DNA of 60,775 nt from Oscillatoriales cyanobacterium M59_W2019_021 (GTDB lineage Bacteria; Cyanobacteriota; Cyanobacteriia; Cyanobacteriales; Geitlerinemataceae), in NCBI GenBank assembly GCA_015295945.1, contig DVED01000028.1:1-60775 (forward strand). Direction: 5' to 3'. Position numbers and translations under genes: made by a program. The first letter of the stretch is position 1. Each line of letters opens with the position of its first letter. Under the pieces are notes generated by a model. The model made no database searches. It saw only the letters and a program-made list of their open reading frames with translations, and was not told where the DNA came from. This document shows, piece by piece, positions 8,591 through 17,344 of this stretch.

Positions 8591-11299
8591 ATGTCAGATG
8601 CCACCCTTCGCCCCCATAGCCCCCAGATTCTCGCGATCGTCGATTCTCGGGTGGCAAACACCCCACACCTCTTGCGGGGACTGCGATCGGGCATCGTTGC
8701 CATCTGTTTAGACCCCCATCTCGACGGCATCGCCCAAATGACAGCCGCCCTTGATCGCTATCCGAGTATTACCCAACTGCACGTCATTTCCCATGGCAGT
8801 CCCGGCAGGCTGCAACTGGGGAATGGTTTCCTGGATTTGGAGACGATCGATCGCTACCGTTCCCAACTGCAACACTGGTTTAGGGGTTTGGAGGGCAATG
8901 GCACGAACGCCCCAACCCTTCTGCTTTACGGCTGCAACGTCGCCGCCGGAGATGCGGGGGCAGAATTCCTCGAAAAACTCAGCCAGATAACTGGGGCAGA
9001 AATTGCCGCATCGACAACCTTAACCGGAAATGCGGCGTTGGGAGGCGATTGGAACCTGGAAGTCCGGACTGGGGAGATGGAGGTAACGCTGGCACTAGAG
9101 GAAGAGGCGATGTCCTCTTATACCGGGGTTTTCGTGACGGCAGGTAACGACATCGGTGCGATCGATGCCGATAAGGCACTCACCATTGCGCTACCCGGAG
9201 TCTTAGCCAACGATACAGGAACGGGAACCCTCACCGCAGCCTTACTTCCGGGCGTAACAACCAGTAACAAAGGTGCGGCAATCAGCGTCGCCGCCGACGG
9301 CAGTTACACCTATAGCCCCGTCGGCGTAGACGTATTCCGCGCGTTGCCCCAAAATGCAACCACTACGGATACCTTTAACTATCAAGTCTCCGATCTAGCT
9401 CCCAGTATCGCCCTGGGAACGGTTACCATTACAGTTACGGGGGTCAACGATGCTCCCATTGCCAACCCCGACGCAGCAACGATCGCCGCTTCAGGGGTCT
9501 TAAATGGAACTTCCCTCCTCGCCAACGACGCCGACCCGGATACTGGGGAAACTGCCTCCCTCGTCGTTGCTGCCGCCAGTTTCACCACTCCCCAAGGGGC
9601 AACCGTTACCATCAACCCCGACGGCACCTACATCTACGATCCGCGCAACTCGCCGACGCTGACCGCCTTACCCGATGGCGCCACTGCCGACGATACCTTC
9701 AGCTACACCGTTCGGGATATCAACGGGGCAACTTCTACGGGAACCGCCACCATTACCGTTACGGGGGGCAACGAAACGCCCATAGCCAATGATGATACGG
9801 CAACAACACTGACCAACGCCCCCGTCACCATTAACGTCCTCACCAACGATGGCGATCCCGACGGCAATCCCATCAACCTGTTCCCCCTGCCGTTCAATAC
9901 CTCATCCGCTCAAGGAGGCAGCGTCACCAGCGGTTCGGGTCTGACCAGTTTGACCTACACGCCCCCTGTCAACTTTAGCGGGACGGATACCTTTACTTAC
10001 ACCATTACCGACGGAACCAGCAGCGATACGGCAGTCGTCACGATCGAAGTCCGCCAACCCCCCCCACCGAACAATCTGCCCATTGCTAACAGCGACACCC
10101 TCACCGTTAACCCCGGAACCACGACCACCATCAATGTTCTGGCAAACGATACCGATGCCGACGGCGATGCTCTCACCCTGGTAAGTTTCACCAACCCCAA
10201 TAGCGGGGGAACCTTGGTACGAGAGGGCAACAGCCTCAACTACACCCCACCGCCGAACTTCATCGGCAATGACGGTTTCCAATATATCGTTGAAGATAGC
10301 CAAGGCGGTCGATCGTCGGGAGGCGTCTTTATTGCCGTGGTTCAACCGGGGATGCCGCCGACACCGCCAACACAACCCCCTTCTGGAGAAGTCCCCGCCT
10401 GCGATATCGTTTTGCCAACGCCGCAACCCCCAGCCCCCAACCTGACGCTGGATACCCTACAGGGGACGGTATCGGATAACCTGCTGATCGGCAATGCCAA
10501 CGGGAACGAGGTTTTGGGACTCGAGGGGAACGATCTGATCGTCGGTTTGGCAGGAAATGACAACCTGTTGGGGAACGCGGGAGACGATTTCATTTTCGGC
10601 AATCAGGGAACGGATTTCCTGCAAGGGGGCGACGGGAACGATCGAATGTTCGGCGGTCGGGAGAATGATTTCTTGGATGGAAATCTCGGAGACGACACGA
10701 TCTCGGCGGATTTGGGCGACGACTCGGTTCTCGGTAGCGACGGCAACGATGTCATCGGCGGCGGTCAGGGAAATGATGTGATTGACGGAGGTTTGGGCAA
10801 TGACGCCATCGACGGCGGTACGGAAAACGACGCGATTAAAGGTGCGGAGGGTAACGATACCATATCGGGGGGATCGGGTGCGGATGCTCTGACGGGAGAA
10901 GTGGGGGCGGACGTGCTGTATGGCAATGCCGATGGCGACGTGTTGGATGGGTGCAGCGGAAATGACACCGTATTGGGGGGTCAGGGAGACGACACCCTGT
11001 TTGGCGGTACGGGAAACGACTACGTAGACGGCAATTTGGGGAATAATCTGGTGTTTGGCGGGGCAGGGGGCGATCGCTTTGTCCTGTCGGCGAACGATGG
11101 GACTGATAGCATTGCCGATTTTGTAGCTGGGGAAGATACGCTATTGTTGGCGGGCGGATTGACGATCGAACGGATCGCGATCGTGCCGCTCACCAATGCC
11201 ACCGGGATTTCGCTGGTGGACTCGCCGGGAACGTTTCTCGCCGTGTTGTTGGGCGTCGATTCCGAGACGATCGGAGTGGATAATTTTACAACGTCTTAG
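8591..11299 (+). CDS. DUF4347 protein with cadherin/VCBS-like repeats and RTX calcium-binding repeats
   Basis: A 902-residue secreted-type protein. Residues 10-180 form a DUF4347 domain (ILAIVDSRV, HVISHGSPGRLQLG, LLLYGCNVAAG), found at the N-terminus of many large cyanobacterial adhesins. Four Ig-like tandem repeats follow (about 185-600), each with an A(N)DDTATT- or NVLANDTDADGD-type core and ending in TATITVTGGNE-like strands. After a proline-rich linker come 14 or more glycine/aspartate nonapeptides (GGxGNDxLx, about 640-850) that bind calcium in a beta-roll, then a short C-terminal region. RTX repeats imply export by a type I system and calcium-dependent folding outside the cell. A cell-surface or matrix role is inferred. 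No secretion genes are next to it. Confidence 0.85.
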   Translation: MSDATLRPHSPQILAIVDSRVANTPHLLRGLRSGIVAICLDPHLDGIAQMTAALDRYPSITQLHVISHGSPGRLQLGNGFLDLETIDRYRSQLQHWFRGLEGNGTNAPTLLLYGCNVAAGDAGAEFLEKLSQITGAEIAASTTLTGNAALGGDWNLEVRTGEMEVTLALEEEAMSSYTGVFVTAGNDIGAIDADKALTIALPGVLANDTGTGTLTAALLPGVTTSNKGAAISVAADGSYTYSPVGVDVFRALPQNATTTDTFNYQVSDLAPSIALGTVTITVTGVNDAPIANPDAATIAASGVLNGTSLLANDADPDTGETASLVVAAASFTTPQGATVTINPDGTYIYDPRNSPTLTALPDGATADDTFSYTVRDINGATSTGTATITVTGGNETPIANDDTATTLTNAPVTINVLTNDGDPDGNPINLFPLPFNTSSAQGGSVTSGSGLTSLTYTPPVNFSGTDTFTYTITDGTSSDTAVVTIEVRQPPPPNNLPIANSDTLTVNPGTTTTINVLANDTDADGDALTLVSFTNPNSGGTLVREGNSLNYTPPPNFIGNDGFQYIVEDSQGGRSSGGVFIAVVQPGMPPTPPTQPPSGEVPACDIVLPTPQPPAPNLTLDTLQGTVSDNLLIGNANGNEVLGLEGNDLIVGLAGNDNLLGNAGDDFIFGNQGTDFLQGGDGNDRMFGGRENDFLDGNLGDDTISADLGDDSVLGSDGNDVIGGGQGNDVIDGGLGNDAIDGGTENDAIKGAEGNDTISGGSGADALTGEVGADVLYGNADGDVLDGCSGNDTVLGGQGDDTLFGGTGNDYVDGNLGNNLVFGGAGGDRFVLSANDGTDSIADFVAGEDTLLLAGGLTIERIAIVPLTNATGISLVDSPGTFLAVLLGVDSETIGVDNFTTS

Positions 11300-11534
11300 T
11301 TCTTCAGGGGTGACAAGGCGGTTAGGACAAAAGCAAAACTTGAAACTCAAACCGGTCTGCCTTTTCCCTTCTCCCCTCTGCCTTTTGCTATAACGTCAGT
11401 ACGAGTTCAGCCCGATGAAAACAGCGAACGATTTTTCCGGAAGTTTGATCGGCAGGCACGCACTCCCGGTGTAAAATTCTATTAAGATTGGCGAGGAGAG
11501 TAACTTCTCCCAACAGTTATTTAACGGCACATCG
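11300..11534. other. 235-bp spacer upstream of ndhL
   Basis: The spacer contains an AT-rich stretch, TGTAAAATTCTATTAAGATT (11472-11491), in the right region to be the ndhL promoter, but no clear -35/-10 pair can be assigned. No reading frame of note was seen. Confidence 0.35.
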
Positions 11535-11762
11535 ATGACTCAACCGACTTTAATTGCGCTTGCCCTGTACGTCGCTCTCGGCGGGGCTTACCTGTTAGTC
11601 CTTCCCTTTGGACTGTATCTGTACCTGCAAAAACGGTGGTACGTTGCCAGTTCGATCGAGCGTCTGTTTGCCTACTTCTTCGTATTCTTACTCTTTCCCG
11701 GAATGTTGCTGCTCGCTCCGTTTTTGAACTTTCGACCGAAACCGCGACAAATTGAAGTGTAA
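11535..11762 (+). CDS. ndhL: NAD(P)H-quinone oxidoreductase subunit L
   Basis: A 75-residue thylakoid membrane protein with two or three hydrophobic segments: [20 protein letters not shown] and [20 protein letters not shown], linked by [18 protein letters not shown]. The loop and the ending LNFRPKPRQ are characteristic of NdhL, a small subunit of the NDH-1 complex that carries out cyclic electron flow and inorganic carbon uptake around photosystem I. It is followed by a DUF3007 gene and trpA, an order I recall from many cyanobacteria. Length is normal for the family. Confidence 0.93.
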   Translation: MTQPTLIALALYVALGGAYLLVLPFGLYLYLQKRWYVASSIERLFAYFFVFLLFPGMLLLAPFLNFRPKPRQIEV

Positions 11763-11813
11763 AGCCGGGTGGCTAGGCTAAATCGTTGATGACCCATTAC
11801 CCAGTCAATCTTT

Positions 11814-12116
11814 ATGCGTCGGATTGATGCGATCGGAATCGCCCTTGCCATCTTTATTGCGGGTGGCGTCGCCTACGTTATTCTGCAACAGGTGGGACTC
11901 GATAGCCTGGATGCGGGGATTTGGAGCCAAGCTCTACTGATGGCTGGCTTAGTCGGCTGGTTGTTGACGTATTTGTTCCGTTTTGCCACGAATCGGATGA
12001 CGTACAGCCAACAATTGGAAGACTATAAGGAAGCCGTCTTACAAAAGCGATTGGAAGAACTGACCCCAGAAGAACTAGCGAAACTCCAAGAAGAGATCGA
12101 TCGAGAAAATGGGTAA
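11814..12116 (+). CDS. DUF3007 membrane protein
   Basis: A 100-residue protein with two hydrophobic segments, AIGIALAIFIAGGVAYVIL and ALLMAGLVGWLLTYLFRFA. A charged coiled-coil tail follows (TYSQQLEDYKEAVLQKRLEE), ending in LTPEELAKLQEEI. This matches DUF3007, a cyanobacterial and plastid family of unknown role. It sits 51 bp after ndhL, and this proximity suggests, without proving, a thylakoid function. Confidence 0.8.
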   Translation: MRRIDAIGIALAIFIAGGVAYVILQQVGLDSLDAGIWSQALLMAGLVGWLLTYLFRFATNRMTYSQQLEDYKEAVLQKRLEELTPEELAKLQEEIDRENG

Positions 12117-12121
12117 TGGGT

Positions 12122-12154
12122 AATGGTACGTTTCATTCCGGGAGCAACCCTACC
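12122..12154 (+). repeat. diverged copy of the GGTGCGTTTCGTTCC repeat family
   Basis: AATGGTACGTTTCATTCCGG and the bases after it resemble the better copies at 24509, 25187 and 25255. It lies between the DUF3007 gene and trpA, next to AATGGGT heptamers. Confidence 0.6.
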
Positions 12155-12179
12155 AATAACAACTAACAACTAACAAATC

Positions 12180-12974
12180 ATGGTTTCCGTTTCCGATTGT
12201 TTTGCCGAACTTCGCCGTCAGAATCGCTGTGCTCTCATTCCCTTCATTACTGCCGGCGATCCCGACTTGGAAACCACTGCGAAAGCCTTGCAAGCATTGG
12301 ATGAAAACGGAGCGGATATCATCGAACTCGGCGTTCCCTACTCCGATCCCCTAGCCGATGGTCCGGCGATTCAGGCGGCGGCAACTCGGGCTCTGGAACA
12401 GGGGACTCGCTTAGACGACGTGTTGGAAATGGTGACGCGAGTCAGTCCAGGTTTGCGATCGCCCATCGTCCTATTTACGTACTACAATCCCATTTTGAAT
12501 CGAGGCATCGATCGGTTTTTGCAGCAAATCGCCGCTGCCGGGGTGAAAGGTTTGGTGGTTCCGGATTTACCCTTAGAAGAGGCGCAGCAATTGGTCGATC
12601 GGGCGCAGCAGCAAGGGATCGAGGTAGTATTATTAGTGGCTCCTACCAGTTCCGCCGATCGCATTGCATCCATTGCCCAACAATCCCGAGGGTTTATCTA
12701 CCTCGTCAGCGTTACCGGGGTTACGGGGGTGCGCGATCGCGTCGAATTTCGCGTTAAAGACTTGTTGGTACAACTGCGAGAAGTGACCGATAAACCCATT
12801 GGCGTTGGCTTCGGGATTTCCTCCCCAGAACACGCCCGTCAAATTCGAGATTGGGGTGCGGATGCCGTCATCGTCGGCAGTGCCTTCGTCAAGCGTTTAG
12901 CCGACGGCACTCCAGAACAAGGCTTAGCCGCGATCGCCGAATTTTGCCAAAGTTTGCGCCAAACCCTGAAATGA
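12180..12974 (+). CDS. trpA: tryptophan synthase alpha subunit
   Basis: A 264-residue TIM barrel that cleaves indole-3-glycerol phosphate to indole and glyceraldehyde 3-phosphate and passes indole to TrpB. The family signature is [16 protein letters not shown] followed by [20 protein letters not shown], which holds the catalytic Glu (IELG) and Asp (SDPLADG). The loop [17 protein letters not shown] and the phosphate-binding [14 protein letters not shown] and [13 protein letters not shown] are intact. Other trp genes are not in the window, so trpA is unlinked, as is usual in cyanobacteria. The ATG at 12180 gives the normal N-terminus. Confidence 0.96.
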   Translation: MVSVSDCFAELRRQNRCALIPFITAGDPDLETTAKALQALDENGADIIELGVPYSDPLADGPAIQAAATRALEQGTRLDDVLEMVTRVSPGLRSPIVLFTYYNPILNRGIDRFLQQIAAAGVKGLVVPDLPLEEAQQLVDRAQQQGIEVVLLVAPTSSADRIASIAQQSRGFIYLVSVTGVTGVRDRVEFRVKDLLVQLREVTDKPIGVGFGISSPEHARQIRDWGADAVIVGSAFVKRLADGTPEQGLAAIAEFCQSLRQTLK

Positions 12975-13000
12975 CCCAGAGCAGGGGGAGCTTTCTTGAG

Positions 13001-13039
13001 CAGGGGAGGCAGGGGAGGCAGGGGGAGCAAGGGGAGCAG
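13001..13039 (+). repeat. G-rich repeat downstream of trpA
   Basis: Repeated AGGGGAGGC and AGGGGGAGC units lie 27 bp past the trpA stop. Similar strings appear in cyanobacterial spacers as low-complexity repeats. No hairpin with a T-run is visible here, so it does not look like an intrinsic terminator. Confidence 0.6.
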
Positions 13040-13206
13040 AAAGCAACTAGCGACTAGACATCTGGAGGAAAATCGGGAATCGGGAAGAGGATTGAGGGTT
13101 TCGATATGAGACTCGATCGTATTTTTTAATTCCGGAGATGTCTACTAGCAAAAGCGCGATTAGCAATAACCAATCCCAAACCCCAAACTCCCAATACCAA
13201 ATGACG

Positions 13207-14682
13207 TCAATCTTGCACCCAAACTGACACCGAACCGCCCAAACAGCGAAACTCGCCCCAACCCCATTCATTCGTCAACACGGGTTCCTTGACGTGTTGG
13301 GTAATATCGACAAACTGGGTGTTAGCCTTGCGGACTTCCATCCATTTCGATCCTGCCGCACCATCGCTCATAATTACCGCCATCGCCTTGGGATGTTCGG
13401 GATCGCCCAACCGCGTCCAACCGATGGTGTTGAAGTGGTCGAAGTAATCGTACTGGGGACCGTAGGCGTAATTTTGGCGGGCGTGGAGGAATTTGTCAAT
13501 CAGCCAGCGGTGGGAAGGCATGACGATCGTATAACGGTTGCCGTCTTTGCCATAGTCCTCGTATTCGGCACCGAAATAATCGGCATGGAAGACGCAGGGA
13601 TAGCCTTCCTGGCGCAACAAAATCAGTGCGTAGGCAAGGGGTTTGAACCAGGGTTCGACGACGGATTCTAAGGCTTGTAACGGCTGGGAATCGTGGTTTT
13701 CGACGAAGGTGACGGCGTGGGTGGGGCTTTGCTGCATCATCGTTCCATCGAGGATGCGTCGCATATCGTAAGTCCCGCTCGATTTGCTGGCGGCATGGAA
13801 GTTGTAGTGCAACGGCACGTCAAATAGGGACATTTTGCCTTGGACGGCATCGAGATACCATTGCAGCGTTCCCAGGTTGTTATACCAATATTCGCCGACG
13901 GTAAATAGCTCTTTTCCGGCGTGACGTTCCATGGCATCCAGCCATTCGGGGAAGAACCAAGCGGCAATGTGTTTGATGGCATCGAGGCGGAAACCGTCCA
14001 CTCCGGTGGTATCTAAATACCATTTCCCCCAACGAGTGACTTCATCGCGCACTTCTTTGGTTTGGAAGTCGATATCGCAACCCATTAAATAGGCGAAATT
14101 TCCTTTTTCTAAGGCGACGTAATCGTCAAAGACTTTGCCTTCAAAGAGGTAAACCGTGCCAGGTTCGTTGGCAAATTCATCGTAATCGACGGCATCGAAG
14201 TGCCACCAATGCCATTGAAAATCGGAATACTTGCCCTGGCGACCGGGGAAGGTAAAATTCGTGTAGGCTTTGATGTCGCGCATTCCACCTTTGGGGTTGA
14301 GGCGATCGTATTGAGAAAAGGGCGTGGCTTTGGCGACTTCTGCGGCTTCTCCCCCCATGCGGTGGTTGAGAACGGTATCGGCGTAAACTTGAAGTCCCGC
14401 ACTGTGAAGGGACTGAATGGCGTCTAAATATTCTTGGCGAGTGCCGTACTTGGTGCGAACCGTCCCTTTTTGGTCGAATTCTCCTAAGTCGTACAGATCG
14501 TAAACAGCATAGCCGACGTCGTAGGTTCCCGACATCCCTTTATAAGCAGGAGGAAGCCATAAGGCTGTAAATCCGGCATCGGCTAATTCTCGGGCTTTTT
14601 GGTTTGCCTGATTCCACAGTGTTCCGTCGTTAGCAACGTACCAGTGGAAATACTGCATCATGGTGCCGTTGGTTTCGATCAT
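13207..14682 (-). CDS. alpha-amylase, cytoplasmic GH13 type
   Basis: A 491-residue GH13 glycosidase without a signal peptide, similar in layout to bacterial cytoplasmic AmyA. It begins NGTMMQYFHWYVANDGTLWN. Catalytic regions are DTVLNHRMGG (region I), GVDGFRLDAIKHIA (region II, with the nucleophile Asp), FTVGEYW (region III, acid/base Glu) and FVENHDSQPLQ (region IV, third Asp). It should hydrolyse internal alpha-1,4 bonds of glycogen-derived maltodextrins in the cytoplasm. The gene stands alone between trpA (convergent) and pabAB. Confidence 0.93.
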   Translation of the reverse strand: MIETNGTMMQYFHWYVANDGTLWNQANQKARELADAGFTALWLPPAYKGMSGTYDVGYAVYDLYDLGEFDQKGTVRTKYGTRQEYLDAIQSLHSAGLQVYADTVLNHRMGGEAAEVAKATPFSQYDRLNPKGGMRDIKAYTNFTFPGRQGKYSDFQWHWWHFDAVDYDEFANEPGTVYLFEGKVFDDYVALEKGNFAYLMGCDIDFQTKEVRDEVTRWGKWYLDTTGVDGFRLDAIKHIAAWFFPEWLDAMERHAGKELFTVGEYWYNNLGTLQWYLDAVQGKMSLFDVPLHYNFHAASKSSGTYDMRRILDGTMMQQSPTHAVTFVENHDSQPLQALESVVEPWFKPLAYALILLRQEGYPCVFHADYFGAEYEDYGKDGNRYTIVMPSHRWLIDKFLHARQNYAYGPQYDYFDHFNTIGWTRLGDPEHPKAMAVIMSDGAAGSKWMEVRKANTQFVDITQHVKEPVLTNEWGWGEFRCLGGSVSVWVQD

Positions 14683-14998
14683 TGAGGCGACCTCTCTTTG
14701 GGGTTGAATTTCAGTTGAGTGGCAATCGATCGAGCATTTTGGAATAGCACATTGTTAGGGATTGAAGAAAGGTTTGACATCGGAAATTTTACCCTGTGGG
14801 TTGTTAATGTCCTGTCCACACCGATCCCAAATCCGTTACTGTTGGGTTTCCATTGGAGTCTCGTAGGCTTTCTCAGATTTCAGTGTACCCTATTCTTCCC
14901 GAAAAGTTATAAATCGTTTGCATCAGCGACGTCCAAAGGGAGTATTGCCCGGTCAAGAAAAATGTAGAATCTCGAAGTTTGACAGGTTGAAAGCTGTC
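14683..14998. other. 316-bp spacer between the amylase and pabAB
   Basis: Both flanking genes are on the minus strand, so this holds the amylase promoter and the 3' region of pabAB. Apart from the repeat copy at 14911-14952 nothing with coding or structural signal was seen. Confidence 0.45.
14911..14952 (+). repeat. copy 1 of a 40-bp interspersed element (AAATCGTTtGCATCAGCGAC)
   Basis: AAATCGTTTGCATCAGCGAC followed by a TCC-AAA-GGGAGTATTG part matches, on the opposite strand, the segment at 16545-16582 inside pabAB. In the pabAB copy the second half forms an ACTCCC/GGGAGT hairpin; here the left arm has changed. The two are diverged copies of one small repeat. Confidence 0.65.
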
Positions 14999-17227
14999 CT
15001 AATCCCTCTGTTTGATCGCGACATTTTGGTGTATGTCCGTTAGCGAGCGGCTACCCTCGAATAAAGACTCAGTATTCAACTGTTCGCTCGAATCTAACTC
15101 AATTTGCGGGGTTTGTGCGATCGCCTCGATTAACGCCCGTGCTTTCAGGAGTATTTCATCAAATTCAGCTTCGGGATTCGAGAGGGAAACGATCGCGCCA
15201 CCAACGCCAATTGTCGTTCCGGTTGGCGTTACAATGGCAGTGCGAATGACGATATTCAAATCGGCGGTTCCGTTGAGTCCTAAAAATCCCAAACTTCCTG
15301 AATAAATACCGCGTGCTTCTGATTCTAATTGATCGAGAATTTCCATCGTTCTTTTCTTCGGTGCACCCGTCATCGATCCGCCGGGAAATGCCGCTCGAAT
15401 GCAGTCGATCGCGCTGAAGTTTGATCGCAATTTTCCTCGCACTGTACTCACCATTTGATGCACGGTGGAGTAGGTTTCAATTTCCATCAGTTTGGGAACG
15501 GAAACTGTCCCGATGTCGCAAACTTTCCCCAGATCGTTTCGCAGTAAATCCACGATCATTAAATTTTCCGATCGCTCTTTTTCGCTCAACCATAAAGTTT
15601 CTTTCGACTGCCAATCTTCGTCTAAGTTTCGGCTGCGTTTTGCAGTGCCTTTGATGGGTTTTGACTCTACCCACCGCTCGCGATCGATTCGTAAAAAACG
15701 CTCGGGTGAAGAACAAACAACCGCAATTTCTCCAAATTTCAGAAAAGCTGAGTAAGGAGCGGGGTTATGTTGGCGTAATATGCGGTAAAATGAAAGCGGT
15801 TCGGGTCGATCGTCGGTGTGGAGTCGATCGGTCAAGCAAATTTCATAACTTTCTCCGCGATCAATCTCTTGAAAACAAGTTTCAATATCTTTTAAGTATT
15901 GTTCTCGATCGCGGCTTAGGGTAAATTGAGGAGAACAGTCTTTGGTTTTCCTTTTGACTCTGGGTGCAGTAGAAATATTTTTTAACTGGTTCTCCATATT
16001 GTCAAACCAAGATTGAGAAATGGCACGATCACTATTTCCAACATAGCAAACCAGATAAAGACAGCGTTCCTGAAAATCGAATGCAATGAGGCGATCGACA
16101 AACAAAAACATGGCATCGGGAAGCGGTGAAGAATGTCGATTGGTACTCCCACAATCGGCTTTCAGTTCGTAACCCAAGTAACCCACAAAGCCGCAATTAA
16201 AGTCGAAAGGCAGATCTGGAGTTGGGCAATATCGGCGATCAATCTCGTCTTTCAGAAAGTCAAAAATGTTGCCAGCATGAATTGAGTTTTTTCCTAGTTT
16301 GGATATTTTAAATTGTTGGTGATCGACTTGATAGCTAACCTCAAAACTATCCGATCCACTCCGATCTCCCATAAATGAAAATCGGGATTTATCCCGATCG
16401 TTCGTGCTGCTATCCAACCAAAATGAATGAGAAGAATTTTGATATATCCCGACAAAAACATCTTCAGGGTCGCGAAACCAATCGAGTTTGCGAAAATGAA
16501 CGCAATCTCTCGAAACTCGAGAAGCCGTTAAATTAGAAGGGAGATCGATACTCCCAAAGGGAGTCGCTGATGCGAACGATTTGGAGTCTTTCCGTTGATG
16601 TTTTTGCCTCACATAAAATGTTCTATTTTGTTTTTTCCAAAATTGTAAAGTGAGTTCTCGAAAATTGGTAATCAGTTGCTGTCCGTATTCCGTACAAATC
16701 GATTCGGGATGAAATTGAACCCCCCAAAAAGGTTTCTCTCGATGTTGGAGTGCCATTACCAAACCATCAACCGTTTGCGCCGTTTCTTGAAGGTTTCGAG
16801 GTAACGGGTTTCGGACGATCAGCGAGTGATAGCGAACGGCTTTAAAAGGAGAAGGAATATTGTGAAAGAGTGGTGAATTATCGTGATAAATCTCGCTTGA
16901 TCGTCCGTGCATGACCTGTGGTGCTTTCTCAACCGTTCCGCCATAGAAATAGCCGATTCCCTGATGTCCGAGACAGACTCCCAGTAATGGAATATTGGCT
17001 TCGAGAATGACTTGACGGCAAATGCCAAAATCGCGATCGTGACTAGGATGTCCGGGACCGGGGGAAAGAATAATATTATCGAAATTGTGTTGTTTGAGAA
17101 TATCCCAAGACACGCGATCGTTCGGAATGACAATTGGCGGTTTTCCGTTCGCTTCTGCAACCAGTTGATAGAGGTTATAGGTAAACGAATCGTAGTTATC
17201 GATAATCAGCGTGTCGATCGAAGTCAT
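14999..17227 (-). CDS. pabAB: aminodeoxychorismate synthase, fused PabA-PabB
   Basis: A 742-residue fusion that makes 4-amino-4-deoxychorismate from chorismate and glutamine for folate synthesis. Residues 1-195 are the class I glutamine amidotransferase: LIIDNYDSFTYNL, nucleophile Cys85 in GVCLGHQGIG, and GVQFHPES with the catalytic His and Glu. After a linker, the synthase half (about 240-700) has ESKPIKGTAKRS and PGGSMTGAPKKRTMEIL. The Lys in PIKGT is the aminodeoxychorismate synthase form, whereas anthranilate synthases usually have PIAGT. The linker carries an in-frame interspersed repeat (residues about 216-228). No pabC is adjacent. Confidence 0.92.
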   Translation of the reverse strand: MTSIDTLIIDNYDSFTYNLYQLVAEANGKPPIVIPNDRVSWDILKQHNFDNIILSPGPGHPSHDRDFGICRQVILEANIPLLGVCLGHQGIGYFYGGTVEKAPQVMHGRSSEIYHDNSPLFHNIPSPFKAVRYHSLIVRNPLPRNLQETAQTVDGLVMALQHREKPFWGVQFHPESICTEYGQQLITNFRELTLQFWKKQNRTFYVRQKHQRKDSKSFASATPFGSIDLPSNLTASRVSRDCVHFRKLDWFRDPEDVFVGIYQNSSHSFWLDSSTNDRDKSRFSFMGDRSGSDSFEVSYQVDHQQFKISKLGKNSIHAGNIFDFLKDEIDRRYCPTPDLPFDFNCGFVGYLGYELKADCGSTNRHSSPLPDAMFLFVDRLIAFDFQERCLYLVCYVGNSDRAISQSWFDNMENQLKNISTAPRVKRKTKDCSPQFTLSRDREQYLKDIETCFQEIDRGESYEICLTDRLHTDDRPEPLSFYRILRQHNPAPYSAFLKFGEIAVVCSSPERFLRIDRERWVESKPIKGTAKRSRNLDEDWQSKETLWLSEKERSENLMIVDLLRNDLGKVCDIGTVSVPKLMEIETYSTVHQMVSTVRGKLRSNFSAIDCIRAAFPGGSMTGAPKKRTMEILDQLESEARGIYSGSLGFLGLNGTADLNIVIRTAIVTPTGTTIGVGGAIVSLSNPEAEFDEILLKARALIEAIAQTPQIELDSSEQLNTESLFEGSRSLTDIHQNVAIKQRD
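16545..16582 (-). repeat. copy 2 of the 40-bp element, inserted in frame in the pabAB linker
   Basis: Read on the minus strand it is AAATCGTTCGCATCAGCGAC followed by the hairpin ACTCCC-TTT-GGGAGT and ATCGA. It encodes KSFASATPFGSID at residues 216-228, between the amidotransferase and synthase domains, where extra residues are tolerated. It is a second copy of the element at 14911-14952. Confidence 0.7.
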
Positions 17228-17344
17228 GTTTGATTTTTACTGCGGTAGCGCGAAATCGTCAAAGACTGAATGAGTTTATTGTAAATCGTAACCAGTGTGA
17301 AACCAATATAGGAAAGGTGTGTTTTCCCTCTCCAAACTTCTTTC

